Origin: Streptomyces ochraceiscleroticus | GTDB lineage: Bacteria; Actinomycetota; Actinomycetes; Streptomycetales; Streptomycetaceae | Reading direction: 5' to 3' | Assembly (NCBI RefSeq): GCF_000720485.1 | Contig: NZ_JOAX01000002.1 | Location: 372,001 to 436,000, forward strand | DNA: 64,000 nt | Shown here: positions 18,135-26,997 of the stretch, one piece after another | Layout: every line of letters begins with the position of its first letter | How positions within the stretch are numbered: the first letter of the stretch is position 1 | The notes under the pieces: model-generated | Databases searched by the model: none | What the model was told of the DNA's origin: nothing | What the model saw: the letters and a program-made list of their open reading frames with translations, nothing else | Translations under genes and position numbers: made by a program

Positions 18135-19994
18135 ATGACCCAGCCGCCGCAGCCGCCACCACCGCCCGGTCAGCCGCCGTCCGGCGGCTTCGGCGCACCC
18201 CAAGACCCGTCGTACGGCTACCCGCAGCAGCCCGGTCGGCCGCCGCAGCCGGAGCAGCCGCCGAACCAGCCGCCGCAGGCTCCGCCGCAGCCGCCCCAGG
18301 CCCCGCCGCAGCCGCAGCAGGCTCCGGATCAGCCGCCGCAGGGGCCGCCGCCCCCGCCCGGTCCGTACGGCGCGCAGCCCGCATACGGCTACCCGGCCCA
18401 GGGCCCGGGCTACGGCTATCCCCAGCAGCCCGGTCAGCCCGGTCAGCCCGGTGCCCCCGGCCCGTACGGCGCCCCCTACCCGCCCGGCGCGCAGTTCCCC
18501 GGCGGCATGCCCCCGCAGGGTGGCGGCGGCAATCAGCAGCGCACCCGCATCATGATCGTCGTCGCGGCGGTGGTCGCGATCGCGCTGATCGTCGGCGGCG
18601 GCGTGTGGTTCGCCAACAGCGGCGGCGGGGACGACCCGGCGCCGAATGCCCAGGGCTCCAGCGAGGGCACCTCCGGCGGCAAGGGCGGGGACGCGCCGAC
18701 GTCGCTCAAGGGCGGCAAGGTCGCGCTGAACGCCGAGGCCAAGCCCGGCAGTTCCACGGGCAAGCTGCTCTTCAATGTGCCGCTGCCCTCGCCGGACAAG
18801 TCGGTGGTGACGCTGAACGGCGCCTGGGCGACGGCGAAGACGTACGCCAAGGTCAGCAAGGGCGAGATCGTCGGCTACGACGTGGACGCGAGGAAGCCGA
18901 AGTACAAGCTCCCGATGGACGGCATCATCTGCGGCGCCTCGAACTACGCCACCGAAGAGGGCAAGGCCGCGGTCGTCTTCGAGGCCGGCCCGCGCAAGGG
19001 CGAGAACGACCGGGAGCCCTGCAGCCAGATGGCGCTGCTGGACATCGACTCCGGCAAGTTCGACTGGCAGAAGACGATGCCGGGCGGCGAGCAGGCGTCC
19101 AGCATCGGCATGGGCGTCACCTTCAGCCAGGGCGCGGTCGTCGCCTCCTGGCCGGGCAACGGCGAGGCCGCGTACGACATCTCCGGCAAGGAGCTGTGGC
19201 ACCAGCGCGACAACGGCAACGACGCCTCCATGCAGTGCCTGGACAGGGGCATCGGCGGCGGCAAGAAGCTCGTCGCGGTGGTGCGCTGCGGTGAGTACGG
19301 CTCGCAGACCACGCAGATCCAGGAGATCGATCCGGCCACCGGCAAGCCCAAGTGGACCTACGACGCGCCCAAGGGCGTGAAGAGCGCCGAGGTCGTCTCC
19401 ACCAACGGCCCGGTCGTCGTCGGCATCTCCGCGGGCGAGTCCGGTATCACGGACATGGTCGTCATCGACGACTCCGGCAAGCGGCAGGCACAGATCTCGC
19501 TGCAGGACGACAAGTACAAGCCCAACTGCGGCATCACCGGCGGCGTGGAGCGGTGCGTCACCGCGACGGCGGACGACAAGTACCTCTACATGCCCTCCAA
19601 GTCGCACGACGCGGTGGGCGGCGAGTCCTTCGACAACCAGAACGAGATCGTCGCCTTCGACCTGAAGACCGGCTCCGCGACCTGGAAGGCGTCCTCGGAG
19701 GTCAACCAGGAGCTCGTGCCGATCCGCATGGCGGGTGACCAGCTCATCGCCTACCAGGACGGTTACAGCGACAAGGGCGGTCAGGTCGTCAGCATCGACC
19801 CGGCCCAGCAGGGCAAGAAGACGGTCTTCCTCAACCTCCCGAAGCAGACCGCCGACGCGGCCCGCTCGCTGCGCCCCGGCATGACCCGCGCGGTGTACGA
19901 GCACGGCCGGCTGTTCCTGAACCAGGACATCATGTCCGGCACGAAGTACGGCCTGGGCGACGGCAAGTACCTGGGCCTGGCTTTCGGCAGCTGA
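18135..19994 (+). CDS. Membrane-anchored beta-propeller (PQQ-like) protein with Pro/Gln-rich N-terminus
   Basis: 619 residues. The first 135 are Pro/Gln/Gly/Tyr-rich and disordered, followed by one membrane helix (about 139-158, IMIVVAAVVAIALIVGGG), then a Gly/Ser linker and a long extracytoplasmic region. That region shows repeated WxxD/TG-type blades such as AGVWATAKT-like turns, TGKPKWTY and TGSATWKAS, matching PQQ-like or pyrrolo-quinoline-like propeller repeats without an obvious cofactor site. Function unknown; proteins of this architecture are abundant in Streptomyces and may sense or scaffold at the cell surface. SD GAAGAGG precedes the ATG. It is flanked by a long upstream gap and by a strong terminator, so it is probably monocistronic. 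Confidence 0.82.
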   Translation: MTQPPQPPPPPGQPPSGGFGAPQDPSYGYPQQPGRPPQPEQPPNQPPQAPPQPPQAPPQPQQAPDQPPQGPPPPPGPYGAQPAYGYPAQGPGYGYPQQPGQPGQPGAPGPYGAPYPPGAQFPGGMPPQGGGGNQQRTRIMIVVAAVVAIALIVGGGVWFANSGGGDDPAPNAQGSSEGTSGGKGGDAPTSLKGGKVALNAEAKPGSSTGKLLFNVPLPSPDKSVVTLNGAWATAKTYAKVSKGEIVGYDVDARKPKYKLPMDGIICGASNYATEEGKAAVVFEAGPRKGENDREPCSQMALLDIDSGKFDWQKTMPGGEQASSIGMGVTFSQGAVVASWPGNGEAAYDISGKELWHQRDNGNDASMQCLDRGIGGGKKLVAVVRCGEYGSQTTQIQEIDPATGKPKWTYDAPKGVKSAEVVSTNGPVVVGISAGESGITDMVVIDDSGKRQAQISLQDDKYKPNCGITGGVERCVTATADDKYLYMPSKSHDAVGGESFDNQNEIVAFDLKTGSATWKASSEVNQELVPIRMAGDQLIAYQDGYSDKGGQVVSIDPAQQGKKTVFLNLPKQTADAARSLRPGMTRAVYEHGRLFLNQDIMSGTKYGLGDGKYLGLAFGS

Positions 19995-20021
19995 GAAACC
20001 CGCAGGCCCGAGGGCCTGTCC

Positions 20022-20058
20022 GGCGGCCCCGTCCTACGCACTGTAGGGCGGGGCCGCC
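20022..20058 (+). terminator. Strong hairpin terminator
   Basis: GGCGGCCCCG-t-CCTAC, a short loop, then GTAGG-g-CGGGGCCGCC: 15 paired bases interrupted only by a t/g position. It lies 28 bases after the beta-propeller gene stop. Confidence 0.8.
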
Positions 20059-20261
20059 GTCGTATCGGGTCCGTCCGCCTCTGGAAATAAATGATCGGCG
20101 GCTGACGGCAAGTGGCCCAGAATGGCCGGGATTTCAGCATTCCGACGGGCTTCTGCCCGGTAGGGGGCGCGCGATGTCGAACAAGCGTGTAGCTTCCGGA
20201 TGCAAAGGGGCCCGGCGAAGGGCCGGGGGGCTGGGTTCGCCGGGGAATGGGGGGTTGCTGA

Positions 20262-20969
20262 ATGGGCGTGCGGCTCATGGTGGTCGACGACCACCGCCTG
20301 CTCGCCGAGGCGCTCGCCTCGGCACTGAAGTTGCGCGGGCACAGGGTGCTCGCCGCGGCCGCGCCGAGTGCCGGGGCGGCGGATCTGGTGGTGAGCAGAG
20401 CGCCGGAGGTGTGCCTCCTGGGGACGGCAGCGCCCGCTGAGCCGGGAGTGTTCGACCCGGTGGTACGGATCAAGAAAGAGCGGCCGCAGGTGGCGGTCGT
20501 GGTGCTCGGTCCGGTGCCCAACCCGCGGGGCATCGCCGCGGCGTTCGCGGCCGGTGCGTCCGGTTACGTCCGCCACGACGAGCGGATCGAGGGCGTGGAG
20601 CGGGCGATGATGAAGGCCAGGGCGGGCGAGGCGGCGATCGCGCCGGCCCTGCTCCAGCAGGCGTTCGAGGAGCTGCTGCATCCGGCGGCGCAGCCCGACG
20701 ACGAGGGCGCCCGGCTGCTGCAGATGCTGACCCCGCGCGAGGTGGAGGTGCTGGTCCGGGTCGCCGAGGGCGAGGACACCCGGCTCATCGCGGCCGGTAT
20801 GGGCATTGCGCCGAGCACGGCCCGTACGCATGTGCAGCGGGTGCTGATGAAGCTGGGGGTGGGCTCGCGGCTGGAGGCGGCGGCGCTGGCGGCCCGTACG
20901 GGCCTGCTGGACCGGGCCGCGGTCAGCAACGCGAACGCGGCGGGGCCGCAGCAGGCCCCGCCGCAGTGA
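20262..20969 (+). CDS. LuxR-type orphan response regulator with degenerate receiver
   Basis: 235 residues. The N-terminal receiver begins RLMVVDDHRLLAEAL with the acidic pair intact. Where the phospho-acceptor should lie (usually VVLMDLxMP), the sequence is EVCLLGTAAPAEP and no Asp is present. The C-terminal LuxR HTH (about 165-225) is complete: LTPREVEVLVRVAEGEDTRL, then IAAGMGIAPSTARTHVQRVL. It is therefore an atypical response regulator, probably controlled by something other than phosphorylation. No kinase gene is adjacent. It stands upstream of the galactose genes and converges with the symporter operon. ATG 20262 follows a weak GGGG SD. Confidence 0.85.
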   Translation: MGVRLMVVDDHRLLAEALASALKLRGHRVLAAAAPSAGAADLVVSRAPEVCLLGTAAPAEPGVFDPVVRIKKERPQVAVVVLGPVPNPRGIAAAFAAGASGYVRHDERIEGVERAMMKARAGEAAIAPALLQQAFEELLHPAAQPDDEGARLLQMLTPREVEVLVRVAEGEDTRLIAAGMGIAPSTARTHVQRVLMKLGVGSRLEAAALAARTGLLDRAAVSNANAAGPQQAPPQ

Positions 20970-20981
20970 GCGCGCGGCGCG

Positions 20982-21305
20982 TCAGTCCGTCGTGCCGGAC
21001 GCGCTGCCGCTCGTGCCGCCGGCCGCGGCGCCGGTCTCCTCGGGGGCCGGTGCCACGACCGGGCGCAGCTTCATCCAGGCCAGGAAGAACAGGCCGAGGG
21101 CGAGCATCCCGAGGCCGGTCCAGAGGTTGATGTTGATGTCCTGGGCCTTCTTCAGGTCCGCGTCGGACGCCGTGATGCCGGCGATCGTGACGATCACGCC
21201 GTAGACGACGAAGAGTCCGCCGATGATGCGGCGTACGTCGAAGAGCCGGGCCGCCGTCGCGGACTTGCGCTCCAGCTCCTCGACCTCGTGCTGGTAGTCA
21301 CTCAT
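20982..21305 (-). CDS. Small two-helix membrane protein coupled to the SSS symporter
   Basis: 107 residues: a charged N-terminal helix (EVEELERKSATAARLFD), two membrane helices (about 28-47 and 60-82) and a Gly/Ser/Ala-rich tail. A perfect AAGGAG SD precedes the ATG. It begins 19 bp after the stop of the sodium/solute symporter gene and is surely co-transcribed with it. Small two-helix proteins accompany some SSS symporters, as YjcH does with ActP, though there the small gene comes first and the sequence differs. A subunit or stabiliser role is inferred only. Function unknown. Confidence 0.75.
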   Translation of the reverse strand: MSDYQHEVEELERKSATAARLFDVRRIIGGLFVVYGVIVTIAGITASDADLKKAQDININLWTGLGMLALGLFFLAWMKLRPVVAPAPEETGAAAGGTSGSASGTTD

Positions 21306-21324
21306 GGTGTGCTCCTTACGGCCC

Positions 21325-22995
21325 TTAGAAGGAGAAGGGGATGTAGCAGAGGGCGGCGAGGACGACCGCGCTCCAGCCCAGCAGGGCGGGCTTGCGGTAC
21401 CACGCGTCGTCGCCCTCGGCGGGCAGCTCCTCCATGCCGGGCGAGGTGGTGCCGTAGACCAGGCCGGCCAGCGACTCGGCGGACTTGGGCTTGGTCACCA
21501 GGGTGATCACGAACATCACGACCGCGCCGACGACGAACGCCACGATCGAGGAGACGAAGTTGGCGCCCTGGTCGGACGGGATCGAGATGATGCCCTGCTT
21601 GTAGAACCAGAAGTAGTTGACCATCGCGGCGACGGTGCCGGAGAGCAGGCCCCAGAAGCCGGCGGCGGCGCTGGTCCGCTTCCAGAACATGCCGATGATG
21701 AACACCACGAACAGCGGGACGTTGAAGAACGAGAACAGCGTCTGCAGGTAGTTCATGATGTTGCTGAAAGAGGACGCGATGAACGCGGTCCCCATGCCGA
21801 TCAGCACGCCCACCGCGGTGACCACCCGGCCGGTCTTCAGGTAGTACGCGTCCTCGCGGCCCTTCTTCAGGTACGCCGCCCAGATGTCGTTGGTGAAGAC
21901 CGTGTTGAACGAGGAGACGTTCGCCGCCATACCGGCCATGAACGCGGCGAGCAGACCGGTCACCGCGATGCCCAGCACGCCGTTCGGCAGCAGGTCCCGC
22001 ATCAGGACCGGGATGGCGTCGTTGTACTGCAGGCCGTCCTTGGTCTTGCCCAGCGAGGGCTCCATGACCAGCGCGATCAGGCCGGGCACGACCACGACCA
22101 GCGGGATGAAGATCTTGGGGAAGGCGGCGATGAGCGGGGTGCGCTTGGCGGCGGAGCCGTTCTTCGCGGACAGCGCGCGCTGCACCTCGGCGAAGTTGGT
22201 GGTCCAGTACCCGAAGCTCATCACGAAGCCGAGGCCGAGCACGATCGTCAGCCAGTTGGCGCCCAGCGGGTTGGACTCGCCGATGCCGGTGCCGCCCCAG
22301 GCGGTGAGGAAGTCAGCGCCGTGGGAGTCGGTGAGGCTGCTGGTCAGGCCGTCCCAGCCGCCGACGCGCTTGAGGCCGACGATGGTCAGCGGGATCAGCG
22401 CGGCGAGGATCACGAAGAACTGCAGGACCTCGTTGTAGATCGCGGAGGACAGGCCGCCGATGGTGATGTACGCGAGGACGAAGAAGCCGGCGACGACGAT
22501 CGCGACCCATTCCGGCCAGCCGAGCAGCGCCTCCAGCACGATCGCCATCGCGTAGAGGTTCACGCCCGCGATCAGCACGGAGGAGACCGCGAAGATGATC
22601 GAGGACAGCAGGTGCGAGGACGGCCCGAAGCGGTGCAGCAGGAACTCCGGTACGGAGCGGACCTTGGAGCCGTAGTAGAAGGGCATCATCACCAGGCCGA
22701 GGAAGACCATGGCGGGGATGGCGCCGATCCAGTACCAGTGCACCGTGTACGCGCCGTACTGCGCGCCGTTGGCGGCCATGCCGAGGATCTCGGTGGCGCC
22801 GAGGTTGGCGGCGACGAACGCGAGGCCGGTCACCCACGCGGGCAGCGACCGGCCGGAGAGGAAGAAGTCCAGGCTGGTCTTCACGCTGCGTTTGGCGGCG
22901 AAGCCGATGCCCAGGACGACGGCGAAGTAGATCGCCAGGATGGTGTAGTCGAGCCCGTTGGTAGGGAGGCGTAGCCCTTCGGCCATCGTGATCAT
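21325..22995 (-). CDS. Sodium/solute symporter (SSS family), probable sugar transporter
   Basis: 556 residues with about 13-14 membrane helices. The N-terminus, LDYTILAIYFAVVLGIGFAA, and the segment SGRSLPAWVTGLAFVAANLG are typical SSS sequence resembling the SGLT branch (Na+/glucose, Na+/galactose). It imports a solute with Na+. It is divergent from galT-galE-galK across a 231-bp promoter region, so galactose or a related sugar is the likely substrate. Known SGLT sugar-binding residues were not checked. ATG 22995 has a nearby GCGAG; a second Met is at residue 4. The small membrane protein gene follows 19 bp downstream. Confidence 0.88.
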   Translation of the reverse strand: MITMAEGLRLPTNGLDYTILAIYFAVVLGIGFAAKRSVKTSLDFFLSGRSLPAWVTGLAFVAANLGATEILGMAANGAQYGAYTVHWYWIGAIPAMVFLGLVMMPFYYGSKVRSVPEFLLHRFGPSSHLLSSIIFAVSSVLIAGVNLYAMAIVLEALLGWPEWVAIVVAGFFVLAYITIGGLSSAIYNEVLQFFVILAALIPLTIVGLKRVGGWDGLTSSLTDSHGADFLTAWGGTGIGESNPLGANWLTIVLGLGFVMSFGYWTTNFAEVQRALSAKNGSAAKRTPLIAAFPKIFIPLVVVVPGLIALVMEPSLGKTKDGLQYNDAIPVLMRDLLPNGVLGIAVTGLLAAFMAGMAANVSSFNTVFTNDIWAAYLKKGREDAYYLKTGRVVTAVGVLIGMGTAFIASSFSNIMNYLQTLFSFFNVPLFVVFIIGMFWKRTSAAAGFWGLLSGTVAAMVNYFWFYKQGIISIPSDQGANFVSSIVAFVVGAVVMFVITLVTKPKSAESLAGLVYGTTSPGMEELPAEGDDAWYRKPALLGWSAVVLAALCYIPFSF

Positions 22996-23226
22996 GGGGT
23001 CTCGCTTCGTTGCGTGGCGCCGGTGGCTTGAACGAGCAGCAAGTTACGCGCGGTCGCTCGGAAACTGAACACTTTTGTTGGTTTTGTTTGTTGGATCGTG
23101 ATCGAGTGGGCTCTCTTGGTGACGCTGGGTGCGACGGACGCATCGCTCTGTCCCCAGCGTTGACGGAAGTGTTGGCTCGTGGTTCATTATGTTTGTTTCT
23201 GTTTGGTCGCCTGGCGAGGAGCAACA
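22996..23226. promoter_or_regulatory. Divergent control region of the symporter and gal operon
   Basis: This 231-bp region is noticeably richer in T and less GC-rich than its surroundings. It holds G/T-rich tracts with repeated GTTTG or GTTGG on both sides: GTTGGTTTTGTTTGTTGG at 23077-23094 and GTTTGTTTCTGTTTGG at 23191-23206. The latter lies directly downstream of a good -10-like box. Repeated GTTTG units near both promoters suggest a shared sugar-responsive regulator; the regulator gene is not in the window. Confidence 0.55.
23160..23190 (+). promoter_or_regulatory. Candidate promoter of the gal operon
   Basis: TTGACG (23160-23165) and CATTAT (23185-23190) resemble vegetative -35 and -10 hexamers with a 19-base spacer (18 if TCATTA is used). 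Transcription would begin near 23197, about 30 bases before the galT start. Confidence 0.5.
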
Positions 23227-24273
23227 GTGAAGAAGACGTCCACGCGGCTCGCGGACGGCCGGGAGCTCATCTACTACGACTCCCGCGACGACGTCGTGCG
23301 CGACGCCGTCGACGAGCGCCCCCTGCCGCAGGTCACCACCGCCTCCGAGATCCGGCACGACCGCCTCCTCGGCGACTCCGTCGCCGTCGCCTCGCACCGC
23401 CAGGGCCGGACCTACCACCCGCCGGCCGATGAGTGCCCGCTCTGCCCCTCGCGCGAGGGGCGGCACTCGGAGATCCCCGCCGCCGACTACGACGTCGCGG
23501 TCTTCGAGAACCGCTTCCCCTCGCTCGCCGGCGGCACCGGCCGCTGCGAGGTCGTCTGCTTCACCTCCGACCACCACGCCTCCTTCGCCGACCTCACCGA
23601 GGAGCAGGCCGCACTGGTCCTGGAGGCATGGACCGACCGCACCGCCGAGCTCTCCGCGCTCCCGGACGTGGAGCAGGTCTTCTGCTTCGAGAACCGCGGC
23701 GCCGAGATCGGCGTGACCCTCGGCCACCCGCACGGCCAGATCTACGCCTATCCCTTCGTCACCCCCCGCACCGAGCGGATGCTCGCCTCGGCCACCGAGC
23801 ACGCCGAGCGCACGGGCGGCCGCAATCTCTTCGACGACGTCGTGGCCGACGAGCTCGCCGACGGCAGCCGCGTCGTCCTGGAGGGCGAGCACTGGGTCGC
23901 CTTCGTCCCGTACGCGGCGCACTGGCCGTACGAGGTGCACCTCTATCCGCGGCGCCGGGTCCCCGACCTGCTCGCGCTGAACGAGGACGCGCGCACAGAG
24001 TTCCCACAGCTCTACCTGGAAGTCTTGCGACGGTTCGACCGGATCTTCGGGGAAGGGGAGCCGCCGACGCCGTACATCGCCGCATGGCACCAGGCGCCGG
24101 TGCGCGCCCCGCACCGCGACGGCTTCGCGCTCCATCTGGAGCTCTTCACCATCCGACGCACTCCCGGCAAGCTGAAGTTTCTCGCGGGTTCCGAATCCGG
24201 CATGAATGTGTTCATCAACGATGTGCCGCCGGAAGCCGCGGCGCAGCGACTGCGAGAGGTAGCGAGCACGTGA
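23227..24273 (+). CDS. galT: Galactose-1-phosphate uridylyltransferase GalT
   Basis: 348 residues. GalT exchanges UMP between UDP-glucose and galactose-1-phosphate in the Leloir pathway, by ping-pong through a uridylyl-histidine. The active-site motif [12 protein letters not shown] is present; the nucleophile is His169 in His167-Pro-His169. Zinc-type ligands CPLCPS lie near residues 71-76, and [11 protein letters not shown] and FENRGAEIG are conserved segments. The GTG at 23227 is preceded by GAGGAG; an upstream ATG at 23179 adds hydrophobic residues not seen in the family and overlaps the promoter. First gene of the operon, it overlaps galE by four bases. Confidence 0.95.
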   Translation: MKKTSTRLADGRELIYYDSRDDVVRDAVDERPLPQVTTASEIRHDRLLGDSVAVASHRQGRTYHPPADECPLCPSREGRHSEIPAADYDVAVFENRFPSLAGGTGRCEVVCFTSDHHASFADLTEEQAALVLEAWTDRTAELSALPDVEQVFCFENRGAEIGVTLGHPHGQIYAYPFVTPRTERMLASATEHAERTGGRNLFDDVVADELADGSRVVLEGEHWVAFVPYAAHWPYEVHLYPRRRVPDLLALNEDARTEFPQLYLEVLRRFDRIFGEGEPPTPYIAAWHQAPVRAPHRDGFALHLELFTIRRTPGKLKFLAGSESGMNVFINDVPPEAAAQRLREVAST

Positions 24274-25241
24274 GCAAGAAATACCTGGTCACCGGCGGAG
24301 CGGGATACGTCGGCAGCGTCGTGGCGGCACACCTTCTGGAAGCCGGCCACGAGGTCGTGGTCCTGGACGACCTGTCCACCGGCCACCGCGTGGGCGTCCC
24401 CGAGGGCGCGGAGTTCATCGAGGGCCGGGTCCAGGACGCGGCCAAATGGCTGGACCGCTCCTTCGACGCCGTCCTGCACTTCGCCGCGTTCTCGCAGGTC
24501 GGCGAGTCCGTCGTGGACCCGGAGAAGTACTGGCGCAACAACGTCGGCGGCACGATGGACCTGCTCGCGGCAATGCGCGTCGCGGGCGTGCGCACGCTCG
24601 TCTTCTCCTCCACGGCGGCGACGTACGGCGAGCCCGTGAACACCCCCATCACGGAGACGGACCCCACCGCGCCCACTTCCCCGTACGGCGCCTCGAAGCT
24701 GGCCGTGGACCACATGATCAGCGGTGAGTGCGCGGCGCACGGCCTGGCCGCGGTCTCGCTGCGGTACTTCAATGTGGCCGGCGCGTACGGAGACTGCGGC
24801 GAGCGGCACGACCCCGAGTCGCACCTCATCCCGCTCGTCCTCCAGGTCGCCCAGGGCCGCCGCGAGTCGATCTCCGTCTTCGGCGACGACTACCCGACGC
24901 CGGACGGCACCTGCATCCGTGACTACATCCACGTCGCCGACCTCGCCGACGCCCATCTGCTGGCGCTGGACGCGGCTGTCGCGGGCGAGCACCTGATCTG
25001 CAACCTCGGCAACGGCAACGGCTTCTCCGTGCGCGAGGTCATCGAGACCGTCCGCAAGGTCACCGGCCACCCGATCCCCGAGGTCGTCGCGCCGCGCCGC
25101 GGCGGCGACCCCGCGGTCCTGGTCGCCTCGGCCCGGACGGCCATCGACCGTCTCGGCTGGCAGCCGAAGCGCGCGGACCTGGCGGAGATCGTGGCGGACG
25201 CGTGGGCCTTCGCCCAGGCGGGCCGGGCGGCAACCCGGTAG
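24270..25241 (+). CDS. galE: UDP-glucose 4-epimerase GalE
   Basis: 323 residues, extended SDR. GalE interconverts UDP-glucose and UDP-galactose with tightly bound NAD. Visible: Rossmann motif [10 protein letters not shown] (about 7-16), catalytic Ser in SSTAATYGE (about 117), the Tyr-x-x-x-Lys pair in YGASK (about 138-142), [10 protein letters not shown] and the [16 protein letters not shown] segment here reading [17 protein letters not shown] start overlaps the galT stop (GTGA), so the two are translationally coupled. The stop is followed by a gap with a long palindromic repeat before galK. This separation could reduce or decouple galK expression from the first two genes. Confidence 0.95.
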   Translation: MSKKYLVTGGAGYVGSVVAAHLLEAGHEVVVLDDLSTGHRVGVPEGAEFIEGRVQDAAKWLDRSFDAVLHFAAFSQVGESVVDPEKYWRNNVGGTMDLLAAMRVAGVRTLVFSSTAATYGEPVNTPITETDPTAPTSPYGASKLAVDHMISGECAAHGLAAVSLRYFNVAGAYGDCGERHDPESHLIPLVLQVAQGRRESISVFGDDYPTPDGTCIRDYIHVADLADAHLLALDAAVAGEHLICNLGNGNGFSVREVIETVRKVTGHPIPEVVAPRRGGDPAVLVASARTAIDRLGWQPKRADLAEIVADAWAFAQAGRAATR

Positions 25242-25272
25242 GGGCCGCAGCACCGCTGCCGGGCGCGCCACC

Positions 25273-25328
25273 GTCGTGGTCGCTCGCGCAGTTCCCCGCG
25301 CCCCTTCAGGGGCGCGGGGAACTGCGCG
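25273..25328. repeat. Dispersed Streptomyces palindrome, copy 1 (perfect 20-bp stem)
   Basis: A 20-base arm starting CGCGCAGTTCCCC (25285-25304), a TTCA loop and an exactly complementary 20-base arm (25309-25328), preceded by GTCGTGG. It lies between galE and galK. Strings of the type GTCGTGGCTGGTCGCGCAGTT are widespread in Streptomyces genomes. As RNA it would form a very stable hairpin that could attenuate or stabilise the gal transcript. Confidence 0.8.
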
Positions 25329-25395
25329 CTCAGCCAAAGCGGCGCCGCACCCGGGCCCGGGCATTCGCACAATGAGCTGGACGAAGGAGTCCGAG

Positions 25396-26571
25396 TTGAA
25401 CAACGACACGGCACACGGCGCACGCCGCACAGAGGCCGCCTTCCGCGAGGTGTACGGAACCGCCCCCGCGGGGGTATGGGCCGCCCCCGGCCGGGTCAAC
25501 CTCATCGGTGAGCACACCGATTACAACGACGGCTTCGTGATGCCGCTGGCCCTCCCGCACACCACGATCGCCGCGGCCGCGCCCCGTACCGACGGCGTGC
25601 TGCGCCTGCACTCCGGCAACGTCAAGGGCGGGATCGTCGAGCTGCGCACCGAAGTGCTGCGGCCGGCACCCGACGGCGGCTGGGCGGCGTACCCGGCCGG
25701 TGTCCTGTGGGCGATGCGGGAGGCCGGGCTGCCGGTGGGCGGCGGCGCCGACCTGCACTTCGACTCCGTCGTCCCCACCGGCGCCGGGCTCTCCTCCTCC
25801 GCGGCCCTGGAGGTCGCCACGGCGCTGGCCCTGAACGACCTGTACGGCCTGGGCCTGGACGGCCAGGAGCTGGCCCGGCTGGCCCAGCGCGCCGAGAACG
25901 CCTTCGTCGGCGTGCCCTGCGGGATCATGGACCAGACCGCCTCGGCCTGCTGCACCGAGGGCCACGCCCTCCTCCTGGACACCCGCGACCTCACCCGCCG
26001 TCAGGTCCCCTTCGACCTCGCGGCGGCCGGGCTGCGCCTCCTGGTCGTCGACACCCGCGTTCAGCACGAGCTGGGTGACGGCGCCTACGCCGAACGCCGC
26101 GCCGGGTGTGAGCGGGCCGCGCGGGCACTGGGCGTACGCGCCCTGCGCGACGTGGCGTACGACGGACTGCGCCAGGCGCTGGAGTCGCTGGCGGACGAGG
26201 CCGCCGTACGGCCCCTGGTACGGCACATCGTGACCGAGAACCGGCGGGTGGAGGACGTCATGGCGCGCCTCGACGCGGGCGACCCGCGCGGCATCGGCCC
26301 GCTGCTGACGGCCGGGCACGACTCGCTCCGCGACGACTTCGCCGTGTCCTGTGCTGAGCTGGACCTCGTGGTCGAGGCCGCGAACGAGGCCGGCGCGCTG
26401 GGCGCCCGGATGACCGGCGGCGGCTTCGGCGGGTCGGCGATCGTGCTGGTGGAAGAGGCGGAAGCGGAGGCCGTGGGCAAGGCGGTCACCGAGGCGTTCG
26501 CGGCGGCCGGGCACGCCGCGCCGCGGATCTTCACCGCCGTGCCGAGCGCGGGGGCCCGGCGGCTGGCGTGA
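25396..26571 (+). CDS. galK: Galactokinase GalK
   Basis: 391 residues, GHMP kinase that phosphorylates galactose at C1. The three family motifs are clear: the N-terminal galactokinase signature GRVNLIGEHTDYNDG (about 26-40), the ATP loop PTGAGLSSSAALEVA (about 128-142) and MTGGGFGGSAI near residue 338. Start choice: TTG at 25396 has an excellent AAGGAG SD six bases upstream and gives the usual family N-terminus, whereas the in-frame ATG at 25372 adds eight residues and has no SD; both are possible. It is the third Leloir gene, separated from galE by 154 bp carrying a palindromic repeat, and followed by a hairpin terminator. Confidence 0.93.
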   Translation: MNNDTAHGARRTEAAFREVYGTAPAGVWAAPGRVNLIGEHTDYNDGFVMPLALPHTTIAAAAPRTDGVLRLHSGNVKGGIVELRTEVLRPAPDGGWAAYPAGVLWAMREAGLPVGGGADLHFDSVVPTGAGLSSSAALEVATALALNDLYGLGLDGQELARLAQRAENAFVGVPCGIMDQTASACCTEGHALLLDTRDLTRRQVPFDLAAAGLRLLVVDTRVQHELGDGAYAERRAGCERAARALGVRALRDVAYDGLRQALESLADEAAVRPLVRHIVTENRRVEDVMARLDAGDPRGIGPLLTAGHDSLRDDFAVSCAELDLVVEAANEAGALGARMTGGGFGGSAIVLVEEAEAEAVGKAVTEAFAAAGHAAPRIFTAVPSAGARRLA

Positions 26572-26997
26572 ACCGGACGGCGGCGGGGGCGTGAAAGTGC
26601 GCCCCCGCACACTCCCGACGCGCTGTCAGCCGGTCCGTGCGACTGGCCGATTGCCCCGCCGACGTCCGGCGGTAACCGGTCGGAATGAGCCGATCACCCG
26701 CTACTGGTGTCTCGTGGTGAGCCCGCTGCCCCACCCTGAACACATGGGTCGGGCAGTTTTGCCAATCGGCTTCCGTTGCCGGACCCCGTACGTACGCTGA
26801 ACAGAGCACCGGTGGGGGCCGGTGCCGATCAGGGGGCGAGCTGGACCCTCTCCGCCGAACGCGGCGCGGGGAGGTGAGGGTACGGCGCCCGGGACGGGAC
26901 AGCGACGCAGCACGGCGGCGGCCGTGCCGCTGCGGCGACCCCGCCCCCGGGCGCACGTACCCGTTTCTGCCCGTTTCCCCGAGACAGGGGGTCCTCA
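26572..26997. other. Non-coding region between galK and the response regulator
   Basis: 426 bases without a credible gene. Apart from the galK terminator, it holds a 6-5-6 inverted repeat (CCGCCG-ACGTC-CGGCGG, near 26656-26672) and, around 26755-26800, a relatively AT-richer stretch with TTTTGCCAATCGG and CGTACGTACG that could contain the promoter of the downstream regulator. The last 60 bases before the GTG include a purine-rich SD, GAGACAGGGGG. Confidence 0.5.
26583..26608 (+). terminator. Hairpin terminator of the gal operon
   Basis: GCGGGGGCG, an 8-base loop TGAAAGTG, then CGCCCCCGC: a perfect 9-bp stem 12 bases after the galK stop. Confidence 0.75.
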
